Of a DNA stretch of 64,000 bases, positions 42,131 through 54,101 are shown piece by piece. The notes under the pieces are model-generated. The model was not told the origin of the DNA, searched no databases, and saw only the letters and a program-made list of their open reading frames with translations. The position numbers and the translations under genes were made by a program. The DNA comes from Ectocarpus siliculosus. Taxonomy: Eukaryota > Sar > Phaeophyceae > Ectocarpales > Ectocarpaceae. The stretch lies in contig FN648410.1 of NCBI GenBank assembly GCA_000310025.1, positions 117,106 to 181,105 of the forward strand. Direction: 5' to 3'. Within the stretch, counting starts at the first letter, position 1. Each line of letters starts with the position of its first letter.

Positions 42131-43556
42131 CTATAGTTTGGTTAGGAGTACACAGGTTCCGGTTGAAGGGCATTCATTGATGGTCCATGGGCCGCCAACG
42201 GGCAACCCATGGGCATTCCTCATGGGCATTCCCCATGGGCGGTTTAGCAAAACTGTAGAACATGTGGGAGACGCACCAGAACAGGGACTGGCCGGACACT
42301 TCCCTTTAGTTTGTCAATGATGGGAGGCGCACGAGTAGGCCCATATGGCAGGAATTGTAGGCTTGCCCAAGGGCATGCCCATAGGCCGCCCGTTGTGGGC
42401 AAAACTGCAGTCCATTGAGGGCCCACCATGAGCGGTCGATGGGCGGACTATCACCTCCCGCGAAAGTGTGCGGGAGTTTTGCACGATTGTCATTGTTTGT
42501 ACGGTAATGGGGCAATGCAATTTGTTCGGTAACGATTTGGGCGGCAACGGTAAAACCTACTAATCACGGCAAAGATTTGGATGTCAGCGGTATTTCCTAT
42601 TCATCACGGCAACACAGGAAACGGGAATTACCGTGGTATAAAGCGGTGAGAGTACCGAGGAGAAAACACCGAGGAGAGCCCTGAATATTTGTGTTGTGTG
42701 AGTGTGAGTGTCTATACGTTGACCGTGTGGTCTCGGGGCGTCCGCTGATCTGTTCGGGACACCCCGAGTTCCGAAAGGCTTCGCCTGTCTTTTTCTCTGC
42801 TGTCTGTATCGTTGATTTCACAAAAGAGAGAGCTTACGTGGACCATGTGTGATGTTTCTCTTGCAAGCGTTATGATGACCGACTGATGTAAAGTCTCGAC
42901 GCTCTCGTTCGTCGGATTCTCTCCACGTCCGCACACTTTGTTATTTCCCTTCGGAAACTCATCTCGGACCATTCAACCGCGAGCTGGCTGTCAGACTGGA
43001 TATACATGTTCGTGGATAATCACACACACACAAAACATGGACGTTCGATTCTGTCCACGAAGTCAATGTGAATACAAATTCAAGACACACACATATATAC
43101 CATGGCATTATATATGCATAAGGGAGCTCAAACGCCTACTACATAATTGCACAAGGGGCGTCGTAGAAAACGTTTCTGCAATAGGGGGGGTGTCAATGGC
43201 ATATGTTCGTGAATAAAGCCCTCCTATACTTAACAGAAGTCGAAATTGTCCTCCGGGGGGGGGGCGCGGGGGCTTTGTGTCCAGAATTATTTTTTTTCAT
43301 GAGATTGACAGATATAGCTGTCCACGACATTTGTTCGTCTATGAACGCGGGAAGGGTTTGAAGTTTGAAGAGTCGTCCTCAGGTGGTCGCCATGTGACAC
43401 GTGCCATGGCCATTCTCGCGATTCTGGAATGAGTATCCTTTGATTTTTGACGCTGCATGCGTCGTCAACGAATCACACAGATACCCCCCGACATGAGATA
43501 TGGCGTGGAACCTGACAACAATGCAGAACCTACAAGAAGCTGGTTCACTGAACGCC
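42131..43556. other. no supportable gene; palindromic CCCATGGGC stretch
   Basis: From 42175 to 42450 GGGCAACCCATGGGC, CTCATGGGC and CCCATGGGCGG motifs recur, like 23150-23345. The rest has short frames only. The left edge of the Ngaro-type element lies at 43557. Confidence 0.45.
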
Positions 43557-43558
43557 AA

Positions 43559-43830
43559 GTTTGTTGTCGAAGACGGAATAAACTGCAGTTTGTTGAAACC
43601 GTAAGAGTTGAAGGCATCATTGTTGGAAAACTGGGGACTGGTATACGTGGAATAGATTCCGTGTGCCCCCCCACCAAAAAGTTCTAGACATCACGGGAGA
43701 GGACACGTGCACCGGTGTTGTAGGTCGTAGCGCTTGTGAGCGCGAGAGAAGACCATCGGAGTACGTGGGCACGCCGAAGGATTGAGGCAATGGCCAACAT
43801 AGAACAGGTGGTCAGAAAGTAGTGTCTTTT
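43559..43830 (+). repeat. Ngaro-type element, terminal repeat A1
   Basis: GTTTGTTGTCGAAGACGG to about GGTGGTCAGAAAGTA. Near-identical to 54102-54375. Confidence 0.9.
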
Positions 43831-44250
43831 TTCCTCCAGGCTAGCGGCTAGGCTCCAGGCGGGAGGCACGTGGGCCCAACGAAACGAGCATTCGCGAAAG
43901 GGAGAGTCTACTGCCGGGTGGGTGCAGAGCGCAAAACAAACAAAAAGCGAACACGACGCGCTGAGCGCGATATGATTTGCGTTGCCTCATGCAATTCCCT
44001 CTTCCGTATGAGGCTCGTGTGGCAGCAGCAAGGGGTCGCCTCGGGCGGCCATCGCGGGTGAAGCACGGAAACAGCCAACTGAGAAAGAAGAAAAAAAAAC
44101 GCATGTAAAACAAAATCGAGAGAAAAAATACCAACGGGGTCGTGGGCGCTGCTGATGATGAATGATACCACCCCCCATATCTCCCCCGCAACGCCACATC
44201 GTATGCAGGCGAACTCATGTTGCTGACAACGCCATATCGTATGCAGGCGA

Positions 44251-44830
44251 CATCATGTCGCTGAAACGGTTCCCTGTTATTGCGTTGGCGGCTGGCTTCG
44301 GCCGTCGTCGCCAACTCAGTAGGTAGTCGGATCCGGGGTGGACAATGCATATAAATGCAATGTTGAACAAAACAAATTAATTATCGCTCGAACGGTGCCC
44401 TGCTCCTGAGCTCGGGGCTAGCTTCAGCTATTGCCGCTAACTTTGTAGGTAGTCGGATCCGGAGTGGACAATGCATATAACATGGAACGTTGAACAACAA
44501 GAAATTGTCGCTCGAACGGTGCCCTGCTGTTGAGCTCGGGGCTGTCTTCGGCCGTTGCCGCCAACTCAGTAGGTAGTCAGATCCGGGGTGGACAATGAAT
44601 AGCAGCAATGTTAAACAACAAGAAATTGTCGCTCGCACTCGCATGGTGCCCTGCTGCTGAGCTCGGGGGGGCTGGTTTCGGCCGCTGCGGCCACTTCAGC
44701 AGGTAGTCGGATCCGGGGGGGGCAACGAATATCCGCAATGTTTAACAACAATATATTGTCGCTCGAACGGTGCCTGCTGCTTAGCTCGGGGGATGTCTTC
44801 GGCCGTTGCCACCAACTCAGTAGGTACTAG
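44251..44830 (+). repeat. ~124-bp tandem repeat in the Ngaro-type leader
   Basis: Five units starting GTCGCTCGAACGGTGCCCTG near 44257, 44384, 44508, 44629 and 44758, each with GGTAGTCGGATCCGGGGTGG and most with an ACAATGCATATAA-like TATA motif. They end right at the first ATG. Repeated TATA-bearing leader units suggest a multi-copy promoter. Confidence 0.85.
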
Positions 44831-46511
44831 GATGGCCACCACCGCCTACGAATGCACACGGTGCGGAGGCAGCCGGTTCTACGAGGGCGCGATCGTCAGC
44901 ACGGTCGTCCACTAGGTCGGGGGCTGGGCGGGCGATTGCCCGCTCTAGTCCTCGCGCGAACCGCCGGGGGACCGCGACGCGGGGCGTGGCGACCGCCTCT
45001 CGTTCTCAGTCGGAGGGGCCGTCACCCATAGCCGCTCTGCAGCAGCGGCTGTAAGAACTCACCGAGAAGTTCGAGCAGAAGGAGGATGAGCACCGGGGGG
45101 TGGTCGATCAGATGCAAGCGCAGATCGACGACCTCTCCATTAGCAACCTTGGTGGTGTTGCAGGGGGGTCTGCGGGGGAGGTCGAACTGCTAGGGAAGCA
45201 GGGGCCGCCACCGGATACGGCTATGCCGGCTACACCGCCTGCGGCCGTCCAGAACATGGCTCTGAAGGAAGCCAAGACCGAATGGAAGACCCTCCACACG
45301 CGCATGGCCTGACTGGTTCTTGCTCGGCGCCCCCTCATGAGAACGCTCACGGCCTCCCAGTGGCAAGCGTCTTACCCAGACGTCCACATCAGGTCGCAGA
45401 TCGCGTCGACGTTCAACACGTTTACACGATTTTGCGTATCGGACAGGCGTATGGCGTCCGACAGCGCGTCGGCAACGGTCAACATCGACGAGTCGTTCGA
45501 GATCATGATCGACGTCATTTGCGACGCTTTGAGTCGCGGCATCAACGAGAGAGAGAGAGAGTAAAGAGCGACTGCGTCTTCTCGAAGACGCCCTCCGGAA
45601 GGGTCTCCGCGACGTCCGCAATCACCTCCGCAAGCACCGCGACGAGATAAAGACAGCGGCAAGCCGGCGTCTTCTCCTGTCATTCCTCGACGAAGGTTTC
45701 AAAACGTTCGCCAACGACTGGTTCTCTGCCGCGCACACTATCAGAAGCATTCGCATCGCTCCTCCGGTTGGCGTCGAGCACTATCCCCCGGTGCCCACAC
45801 CCAAGTTCACCACCACGAAGAACTTCATCGCGACTGGGGGGCTGGGAACCGCCGCCTTTTTCGGCCGCCCCCTCCGTCGGACGTCATGTCGCCGACGAAG
45901 CGTATGCGCAAAAAGGGCCGGCGCCCAACGAGCAGGCATCCTGGACGAGTGCGGGGTACCACGGCCGCGAGTCACGCATCTGCTTCGCGCACGTCAAGGG
46001 AGGCTGCGAGAACCCCACCTGCCGATACCTACACCCAACGGACCCCGTTTCGGACCGCACATCATCGGGCGCTCGCAGGGGGCCCATGGGGGGTGCCCGA
46101 GATAACCAGGCCCGGGCTAGCGGTGGCACCGGAAGCGGAGGCGGAAGTGGGGCAGGCGGCGCGGTCCGGGGGAGCCGCGATAGGCCTAAATCATCTTCCT
46201 TCTTCCGAAACGGAAAAAGCGAGAAAAGGAAATAGGGGCGCGGGCCTTCCTGGGCAGCCGGGGGGGCTACCTCAGGTGTGGATGCGGTTGTGCGTGATTT
46301 CAGCGACAAAATTGGCGTTCTCGTAGCGGCTAAACAGCCGGTGGCAGTACGGGAATCTTTGCTTCGGGTGGCTGGGGTGTGCCTGATCTTCCTCGACATG
46401 CACGACGGACACTTTGAATGCATGCACACGCTAGAAGACGTCCTGCCGATGCCCCGGGTGGACCCCAATCGGGTACGACAATGGTTCGGCGGGGTTAAAA
46501 AATTCCCTTGA
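44830..46511 (+). pseudogene. Ngaro-type gag-like region with CCCH zinc finger
   Basis: Begins MATTAYECTRCGGSRFYEGA. After a frame slip comes AALQQRL, a TAA at 45052-45054, then ELTEKFEQKEDEHRGVVDQM, a coiled coil, and later ASQWQASYPDVHIRSQIAST. The frame from 45768 contains ICFAHVKGGCENPTCRYLH, a C-x7-C-x4-C-x3-H finger like RNA-binding CCCH fingers. The usual retroelement gag knuckle is CCHC. The frame meets TAG at 46233 but stays open to 46511, reading DAVVRDFSDKIGVLVAAKQP and FLDMHDGHFECMHTLEDVLP, the region before RT. Several indels make it inactive. The role would be RNA binding in the element particle. Confidence 0.65.
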
Positions 46512-47766
46512 TTGACTTGCTTGTTCACATCGTTTCATTCGGAGTTCCGGTACCTGTTACAGCGGGGGGAGATATAGTTGCGGCCTTACAGTACAGCAAT
46601 CATAGGTCCGCACGACCGCACGGCGCGCAGATCCTCGAAACGGTTAGAGATGATGTTCAGTACGGCAGAGCGTTCGTCTTTCCTAAAACCGCGGCGTATC
46701 AGATTGAGGGTTTGCGTGTCTCATCGCTTGGAGTGGTCAACCCGAAAAACGCACGGGTCATCAACGATTTGCGGTTTTCGGGTGTGAACCAAAACACGAT
46801 ACATCTAGCGCACCGGAATGCAAGTTGGGCCACGTGTTGCGTGACGTAGTCTGGCGAGTGCTGTATCTGTACAATCGGTTTGTTTGCTACGCGTCTGAGC
46901 CCAACCCCGTGGTTCTGATATTCAAAGTCGACTCTAAAGACGCTTTTCGGAAAGTGTCGGTGGAGAGGGCGCGTCCCCCGACGTTCGGCTACGCCTTCGG
47001 TGAGGTCCTAGTAGTGCATCGGCAATTGCAATTCGGGTGGAACCTTAGCCCCCAGTATTTTTGCTTGTACACGACCGCTATCGAACACTCCCACAATCGC
47101 ACGACCGTCGATTCCGCCGTCGTGACATCTCACGGTCGAGCGGCCACGAAGCACATTCGCGCGGTGCCCGCCGCAGAGGTAAAACAGACCCATCTCCCAG
47201 TGTCATGTCCGCTTCCCCCGGGGTCAGGCGGGGGCCAGGATGATCCTTTCTTCGCTAGAGCATATGTAGATGATGTCATCGGCGTCGAGGTGCACGTCTA
47301 GCACCCAGCCATCGACCGGTGTCTGCTAGCGTCAGCGTCTTTAGCGTCGGACCACTTCAGAATATTCGGCGACAGGCCGCGTGGTTTGCCCACCCTCTTT
47401 TCGTCGAGCAAGTTAACGTCGTGGGAGTCGCGTATGGAGGTCCTTGTTTGGGATATCGATACGAAAGTGCTGTCGATCTCTGTCCCCCACACGAAACTCC
47501 TCCGGGTTCACGATATGTTGGCCGATTGGTTGGTCCGTAGTACCGCTCCAGAAAACGAAGTGCGGTCACTCATGGGCAAGCTTCTCCACATTTGCGAGGT
47601 AGTCCGTCCCGGAAAATTCTTTGTTCGTCGGATGCTCAATCAGTTGGGTGTGCCGCCAGGTCAGCCGTGGGACGAGAAACTGTATCGCTCCGCGGACAGC
47701 CCGAATGGCTCCAATCGGACTGTTACGCTGGGCCCAGAGTTCAGCTCGGACGTGTCGTTCTGGCAT
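46508..47766 (+). pseudogene. Ngaro-type reverse transcriptase
   Basis: RT blocks are spread over two frames. The first frame reads YGRAFVFPKTAAYQIEGL, VSSLGVVNPKNARVINDLRF. After a slip near 46830 come LIFKVDSKDAFRKVSVE (first catalytic Asp), VVHRQLQFGWNLSPQYF and the catalytic FFARAYVDDVIGVEV. A TAG at 47299-47301 then interrupts, but the same frame continues with RCLLASASLASDHFRIFGD, EVLVWDIDTKVLSISVPHTK and EVRSLMGKLLHICEVVRPGK, the thumb and connection. These are typical of DIRS-order RTs. The non-LTR element enters right after SSDVSFWH at about 47767; coding resumes at about 52217. Confidence 0.85.
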
Positions 47767-50700
47767 TGTTGTTGTTGTTGTTGTTGTCTTCACATTAAAA
47801 ACCGTTCCGATCTCTCTCTACCCAGTACCTTCGTATGTCCGTACTGATCCAACACTCGACGCGGTCGATTCCCGTGGTCACAGGTTAACTTACCCCTAAA
47901 AAGGTACACCCAAATAAACTGGCCCCGAGGGGTCCGCAAGTCAATAGAAATCAACGACAGATATTCTGGAATCCTCCACTCCCTCTGCGTGCTATGCGAG
48001 GTATCAACTGAGACTAGCCGTCACTATCTATCATGGGCCGGAGAAAGAGGTACACCCCCTTGGTTCAATCTTGGTAGCTCATACCGCAAGCAGAGACCAG
48101 GCCATCTGGCACAGAAAAAGAGAGAAAAAAAAGAGAAAAAAAAAAGAAAAAAGAAAAAAAAGAGAAAATATAAAAATGAACACAAAAAGAAAAAGAGCGA
48201 GGACAAAGAGGGACCAGGCCGAAAATAACAAGAAGTATGAGGCAGAACAAGGCACACGGTGGAGAGACCACTAGCGAACAAGCAAACACGCAAACATGGC
48301 CACCACCCAGCGATACATTGTAGTGGTACGAAATCACTACTGGGGGGTTGGTGCAATGGTGCAGCGTTGGGGGGGGGAAATTGGCCAAACGAAATTCAAT
48401 CCGGCACGTGTCGTGCCACTCGGTCCGTCTCTTCGCGTTTGCTTTCTTCCCTCGCCGTCTCGTCCGTCTCCTGCCCCCCTCCCGCCCCATTGGTTGTTGG
48501 CTTGTGGTTTCGTTTGAGCGCTCGTTGCCGGCTGGACTCTTCTTCCTTCTCGTGCCAGGAGGTCATGAACCTCTCAGCTCCCTGCAGCACCGCCGCATGC
48601 CAGGGTACTCCCCCCTCCACCTTCGCGGCTTCCGTCCACCTTAGCTTCGGTGCCGTGTCTTTCGGTACGGGAATTCCGAGACAACATGGATCGGTTTTCG
48701 TGGATCCGTGGTCGGCCCCGAATGCCTTCAGGTCGTCGAGCACACACTTCGGCCAGTTCTGTTCCTGTCCCCCCCTACGTGGCTTCTCCCCCCCCGCCAG
48801 CTCGCCGAGCATCAGTCGTTTCGGGAGTCGCCCGCCCGGCTGCCTTGCCAGTGCTCTCGCGAACAGGAGGCGTCGTTGTCGAATCGTGGCTTCAACGCTC
48901 TGGCATTCGACCCTCTTCAGCGTCTGGGCGTAAGCGAGCTGCCGGTAGGTGTCTTTCTTGCGCTTGTACCCGATAACTCGAAGGAGCAGTCGGTGGTGTG
49001 TCGACCGCAGCGTCTGATAGTGGCCGCTGAGTGGTGACCATGTCATGCAGCCGTACAGCAGTGCCTCCATCGCCTCCGCCTGGAGGAGGCGGATCTTGAG
49101 TCGGAATGGCGCTTTCGGTCTGTCGAAGAGCTCCTGGCCATATCGCCTGAGGCACGCCCACGCTCCTCTGCTCCTGTAGCTGATCTCCCGGGTGAGGTCG
49201 CCATGTTCGTTGACGAGGCCACCGAGGTACCGGAACTCGGTCGTCTGGGCGTATTTCTGTCCCGCGGCCTCGATGGGCAGTGGTGGAGGCGGGGGGGGCT
49301 GTGGTGTTGTAGCCGGCTTGTCCTTCGCGCGCATCAGGAGCGTCTCCGTCTTCTTCTCCGACACCGTTAGCCCGAACTCCCCGAACACCTCAACGATGAT
49401 GGTCATCATTCTCGCCAGTCCTTCTGCAGACCTCGAAACGACGCCGGCATCATCAGTATACAGCATCCCCCATACTGCCCTCCGTACTCGGTCAAGGGGT
49501 GTCTCCTCCCCCCCTCCCGCTTCCGTCTTCCCCTCCTCCAAGCACACCAGATTCCGCAGAACAACATCATCCTCGCTGAATCGGATAACGACGACCTCGA
49601 GGACCTCGGCGAAGAAGATGTTGAACGGCAGTGGGGATAGTACACATCCTTGTCGCACGCCCTGTGTGACGAAGAACCAGTCCGATAGTTCTCCGTCGTC
49701 CATGCGCACCCGGGCCCGCATTCCATCGTGGAATGGCGGATGACTTTGATCAGCTCCGCGGGAATCCCGGCCCTGGCCAGCATCTTCCATAGCATCTCTC
49801 GGTCCACCGAATCATACCCCTTCTTCAAGTCGACGAAGCACATGTAGAGCGGTATTTTCTTTCTCCGCCCCAGCTCCTGGAGGCGGCGCACGACAAACAG
49901 CATGTCGACGGTGGATCGCCCGGGTCGAAATCCGCACTGTTCCTCCGGGAGGATGTTGTTGGCTTCGCAGGAGGCGCTAAGACGGTTGGTGATGATCTTG
50001 ATAGGGACCTTGCCTACGTGAGATAGTAGCGAAATCCCCCTGTAGTTGTTACAGTTGGACCGGTCACCCTTCTTGTACAGCACCTTGATGGTTGCGTCCT
50101 TCCACTCTTGGGGGACATCTCCTCCGTTCCACACCTTGACGAGGATGGTATGGAGGTGTCTCAGGACAACAGGTTCGTCGTCATCGATCTTGAGCAACTC
50201 GGCAGGGAGGGAGTCATGGCCGGGTGCCTTCCAGTTTTTGAGGCCTTTCGCTGCCCGTGCCACCTCCTCGGGTTCTGGCACCTCTCCCAACCGTTGAGTG
50301 TCACGTGTCGCTGGCCGCTGCGTCACTCGTTCGATGATGTCTGGGTTCAAGGTGGGGGATTTGGTGTTGGGTAGGGTGCTGAAGAATCTCGCCCACCGTT
50401 GGAGGATGTCGTCCCTGTTCCGGAGCAACACGCCGTTCTCATCCGCGACGAACTGCTGTCCCCCCGCGTGTCTCCCGCTGAGGCCCACTGATCTCTTGAG
50501 GTGTTGGTACAGTCCTCGCATGTCGCGATCTTTGTAGATTGCTTCGAGTTCAGTCACATATCCGTCCAGGTGGGCATAAATGCCCGTTTCGACTGCTGTA
50601 GCCACTCCCTTACACGCTGCTTTGAGAGTTCTCCACGTTGCTGAGTTCCAGTTGCCCCTTATCGCCCGGCGCGCTTCCCGCCGTTTGGTAAGGGCCTCCT

Positions 50701-52216
50701 CCGGTGCTGCTCTCGCCTCTGGGGTCTCACACCACTCCTGCGTGCGGCGTCTCCGCGGTTCCTCCCCTAGGGTCGTCCGCGCTGCTTCGAGGAGAGCATT
50801 GGTAAAGTCGGTCGCCAATTCCGCGGCGGTGGTTGTTCGCTCGTCCACTCGTGTGTCGAGGTTGAGGAGGAACCGATTAGTCACCGCATCCCGTGCTGCT
50901 TCGCACTGCAATTCCCGTCGGTTGAATTGCTGCTGTTTCGGTTTAGTCCGGACTGCACGGTTGTGGGCAAGCCTGCCACCGAGGTTGACGGTGGCTACTA
51001 CCATGTTGTGGTCTGAGTCTGCTTTGACTGGGCGAACTGACTGGGGGGTGACAACCACGTTAGATACTCGGCCGTGATGTGCCTGCCTTGTCAGGATACA
51101 GTCAAGGCGCTTGCAATCGTTTCCCGACATACCGTTGTATGTGTGCCATATTCCGCCCTTGCGTGTCTCGAAGAACGTGTTCGTGAGAGCTAGCCTGTTT
51201 TCCGTTGCGAAATTCAACAGTAGCATGCCATTGTCGTTAAACTCATCACGCCCGTACATTCCTATTACCCTTCCGTCCCCTCCGTCCAACCTATCTCCCG
51301 TCCGCGCGTTGGCGTCCAAAAGGACATACACGCATTCTTTGGAAGGGATCCTCCGCACGAGACTGTCAAGTTTCCCCCAGAACACGCGCTTGCTGTCGGC
51401 GGTTGAACGTTCGGTTGGAGCTTACGCGGCTACGAAGTAGACCGCTCCACGGTGGCCTGCCAACAGAAACCTCGTGGCCATAAGGCGTTCGTCGATAAAC
51501 TCGGTAGTGAACGTGGATGTCTTGCACACTGACTCATTGACGGCTATCCCCACACCATGGACTCCACCAGTCTCCGTGCCACAGCAGAACACCCGGAAAC
51601 CCGCTGCTGCAAATTCCGTTCGACCTGCCCTCCGTGTCTCCTGCATTCCTACCACCGACACGTTTTGTCTCCCTCGTGTAGAATGCTGTAGGCTCGCCCG
51701 TATCCATTAGCCCCGTTTACAGCCAAAGTCCGCACATTCCACGTTGCTACGCTAAGAAGTTGAGCCTGCTGTCTCTTTCGCGCGGCGCGCGCTGTTCTCT
51801 TAGCTAGCCTGCGCGCCGCCCGACCCCTCCTTCTCCTCCATCTCCCCCTCTTTTTTCGTTTTTTTGCTATTTTGTTGCGAACACTTGGGCTAAGACGATA
51901 GTTACCCCGGTTCTTGCCTTGTTTCCCATAGAGTTGTCTTCTTGTCCCGGAGCGGTGTGGCCCTCCATCTCTGGGCTCTCTCCTTTCCTCTCTCTGGGGC
52001 ATACCCCCACGGCGTGCGGTCACTCCGCCACCCTCACCGTGCTCTCTGCTGCTGTACAACCCCGGTGTCCATGCCGGGGCGTTAGGATCCAGTCTCATTT
52101 TGCAGCTACCAAAGCTGGCGCTTCACGAGCTACCCCGATCTCCCGACAGCAGTAACTCCCAACCGCCAAACTCAGGATCCCCCTCTCGACAGTGCTAGGG
52201 ACCGTATATCCGTCTT
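47767..52216 (-). mobile_element. APE/RT non-LTR retrotransposon, near full length
   Basis: A minus-strand LINE of the RTE-like type, with an endonuclease of the AP family followed by RT. The 3' end (left) carries a (CAA)n tail seen on the plus strand as a GTT repeat, and the 3' untranslated region holds a long pyrimidine tract (purine tract on plus, 48114-48200). It splits the Ngaro-type element between the RT and RNase H regions. The host frame is SSDVSFWH before and VVFRGLDPLA after. The 5' end near 52216 is inferred from where host coding resumes. A second, 5'-truncated copy lies at 54583-55885. Several nonsense and frameshift changes make it inactive. Confidence 0.85.
48396..52098 (-). 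pseudogene. non-LTR ORF2: AP endonuclease and reverse transcriptase
   Basis: From about 52098 a very basic Arg/Lys region precedes the endonuclease start, LLSVATWNVRTL. After a frame slip near 51665 comes SVVGMQETRRAGRTEF, then YFVAA, a TAA at 51422-51424 where YAPT is usual, then APTERS. Further endonuclease blocks are VYVLLDANARTG and KADSDHNMVVATV. RT follows: KVLYKKGDRSNCNNYRGISL, EEQCGFRPGRSTVDM, MCFVDLKKGYDSVDREMLW, a slip near 49735, GVRQGCVLSPLPFNIFFAE and the catalytic LYTDDAGVVSRS. The C-terminal part has GCMTWSPLSGHYQTLRSTHH and ends in TGA at 48396. This single ORF nicks target DNA and reverse transcribes the element RNA. Confidence 0.85.
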
Positions 52217-52847
52217 TGCTGGGTGGTCTTTCGAGGTCTAGATCCACTTGCGGAACCTCGGCCTACCCCAGGGACGGGGGGGGGCAGGCCGGGGAGGAAG
52301 CATATGATGGTTGAAAGGGCGCTGGGCGCTGAGAAGCAAGGGAGGCTAGCCATGTCGTTGTACAGCTGTTACTTGCAACCACACGCCCGTACGTTGTGGA
52401 GCGACGCTAGCAGGGACGCGATGGGTGGTTACTGTTTGGAGACGGGGGAAGCACTGGCGGAAGGACTTTTCCGGCGACGGGTTGGGTAGAGATGATCTCA
52501 GCATCAACGTGCTGGAACTGCTCGGCATGGTGGTCACAGGCTGGGCATTCACGGTAGATGCAGGAACCATGCCCGGGTACCAGGGACAGAGTGTTCTTAT
52601 GAGAGGTGATAATATGAACACAGTGCACTGGTGCAATCAATGCAGAGGGCCCAAAGAGCCAAGATCAGGAGCGATGATGCGAGTGATGGGGTGCTTAGAG
52701 ATGAAGCTCGTCGGGCAATCAATTGCGCCTTCGTCCAGACGGACTTACGCGTCGGGTTTCAAGTCTTGGTGCACGTTTCGAGGGATGATAGGCAAACAGC
52801 GATTTTTCCAGCCGGCATCTCCAACGACCGCAGGGTATGGGAGCTGA
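52217..52847 (+). pseudogene. Ngaro-type RNase H and recombinase N-terminus
   Basis: Coding resumes after the LINE with VVFRGLDPLAEPRP. RNase H residues are visible in ARTLWSDASRDAMGGYCLE, a frame slip near 52488, then SINVLELLGMVVTGWAF and VLMRGDNMNTVHWCNQCRG. The recombinase N-terminal helix region begins APSSRRTYASGFKSWCTF. The order RT, RNase H, recombinase is that of DIRS-order elements. The slip makes this copy non-functional. Confidence 0.8.
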
Positions 52848-53790
52848 TTGATTTTTCGGCATGGTGCTTTGAGGTAGGAAGCAACTCCGCTAGTACGATT
52901 CAGGGAAGCTAGCAGCGGTGTAGTTTCACCACAGAGTGGACGCGTCTGTTGAGCTGGATATTTCGTCGCCGTTGCTAAAATGTGCATTGCGGCGGATCGC
53001 AAGGAATCATGTAGCTCTACGCAACCCGCGTCGTGTGCGTTTACCAACATCCTGGGGCATGGTGCTTGACGCGGAATGCTGGGTCCCGGGTTGGGGAGCA
53101 GGCGGACGGGTCATGTGGCTGTGTCTTGGTCTCAGTTTCTTTCTGATTACTCGGTCTGACAAGGTTTTCGCCAACGACGCTGGCGTAGCACATGCATCGC
53201 ATTGTCTCACACGGGGGGACGTGGCTCTTTTTTCTGGCAACGAGCAACTAGACTTCCGCAACTATCGCAAGGCTGATCGGCTAGAGTTGCGTTTTCGTGG
53301 CCACAAGGGTGATGAGGATGAGAAAGGGAACATTCGTGTGCGGACGCGGGATCACGTTAGGGGACCGCAGTCGGGGGTAAGAGCGAGTGGCGGAGCAGTC
53401 GCTTTTTTTGTGGAGTTGTCATCGTGTCATGCGATGTTACCCGACTCCGCACCACTATCGTCTTCACGCGAGAAGGGGGGGGCGGTGCAAGTGGTAAAGT
53501 ACAGTAGAGCATTGAGGGCGCTCCGAGACGTCGTCACCGAGTCCGGGCGAGACCCCCAACACTATGCATCACATTCACTGCGTATCGGGGGCGCTACGGG
53601 GTTGGCAGCAGGTAGAGACATTTCCGAGCGGGTGATCCAGAGAGAAGGAAAATGGTCGTCGGATGTATACAAGCAGTATGCTCAGAACAATGTCGAGGAC
53701 TCGCGTAGGGTGTCGCGAAAACTAACGAACGGGACGAGGTTCGACGTAAGACAGCCGGGGGAAGGTACGACATTGGGTACGAGGGGCTGA
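52848..53790 (+). pseudogene. Ngaro-type tyrosine recombinase
   Basis: Reads VWELIDFSAWCFEVGS and GKLAAV, then TAG at 52921-52923 where related recombinases usually have Gln, then FHHRVDASVELDISSPL. The catalytic core follows: the first Arg in FFLITRSDKVFA, HSLRIGGATGLA (HxxR), the Trp in REGKWSSDVYKQY and the nucleophile Tyr just after it. The enzyme would integrate the circular DNA copy through a Tyr-DNA link without target duplication, in place of a DDE integrase. From 52924 the frame is clean to TGA 53788-53790, so this is the best preserved domain of the element. Confidence 0.85.
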
Positions 53791-53853
53791 CTACGCGTGG
53801 GCAGTAGTATGGCCGGCTGCATGTAGGCAGTAGTCTGGAGTAGACCTCGGCTT

Positions 53854-54101
53854 GGGTGTACTTGAATGGTCGAGTACCAGTTGGGACTTGGTCACTCCAG
53901 ACCCCTGCGTGCAATAGCAGTAGCCGATATTTTCCCCCGGGCAGGATTTAGCTGACTTGCGTTCGGAGAGAGAGAATGAGACAGTTTTTGAGGGTGAATC
54001 AGGCGCGTGGATTGTGTGTTTTCTCAGCGTCGGTTCCTACCCCTTCTCTCTTTCTATCCTGGTGATCTAGAAAGCGATAATGATGAAGCAACTCGAAAGA
54101 A
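53854..54101 (+). repeat. Ngaro-type element, repeat B1
   Basis: GTGTACTTGAATGGTCGAG to GCAACTCGAAAGAA, joined directly to A2. Confidence 0.9.
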
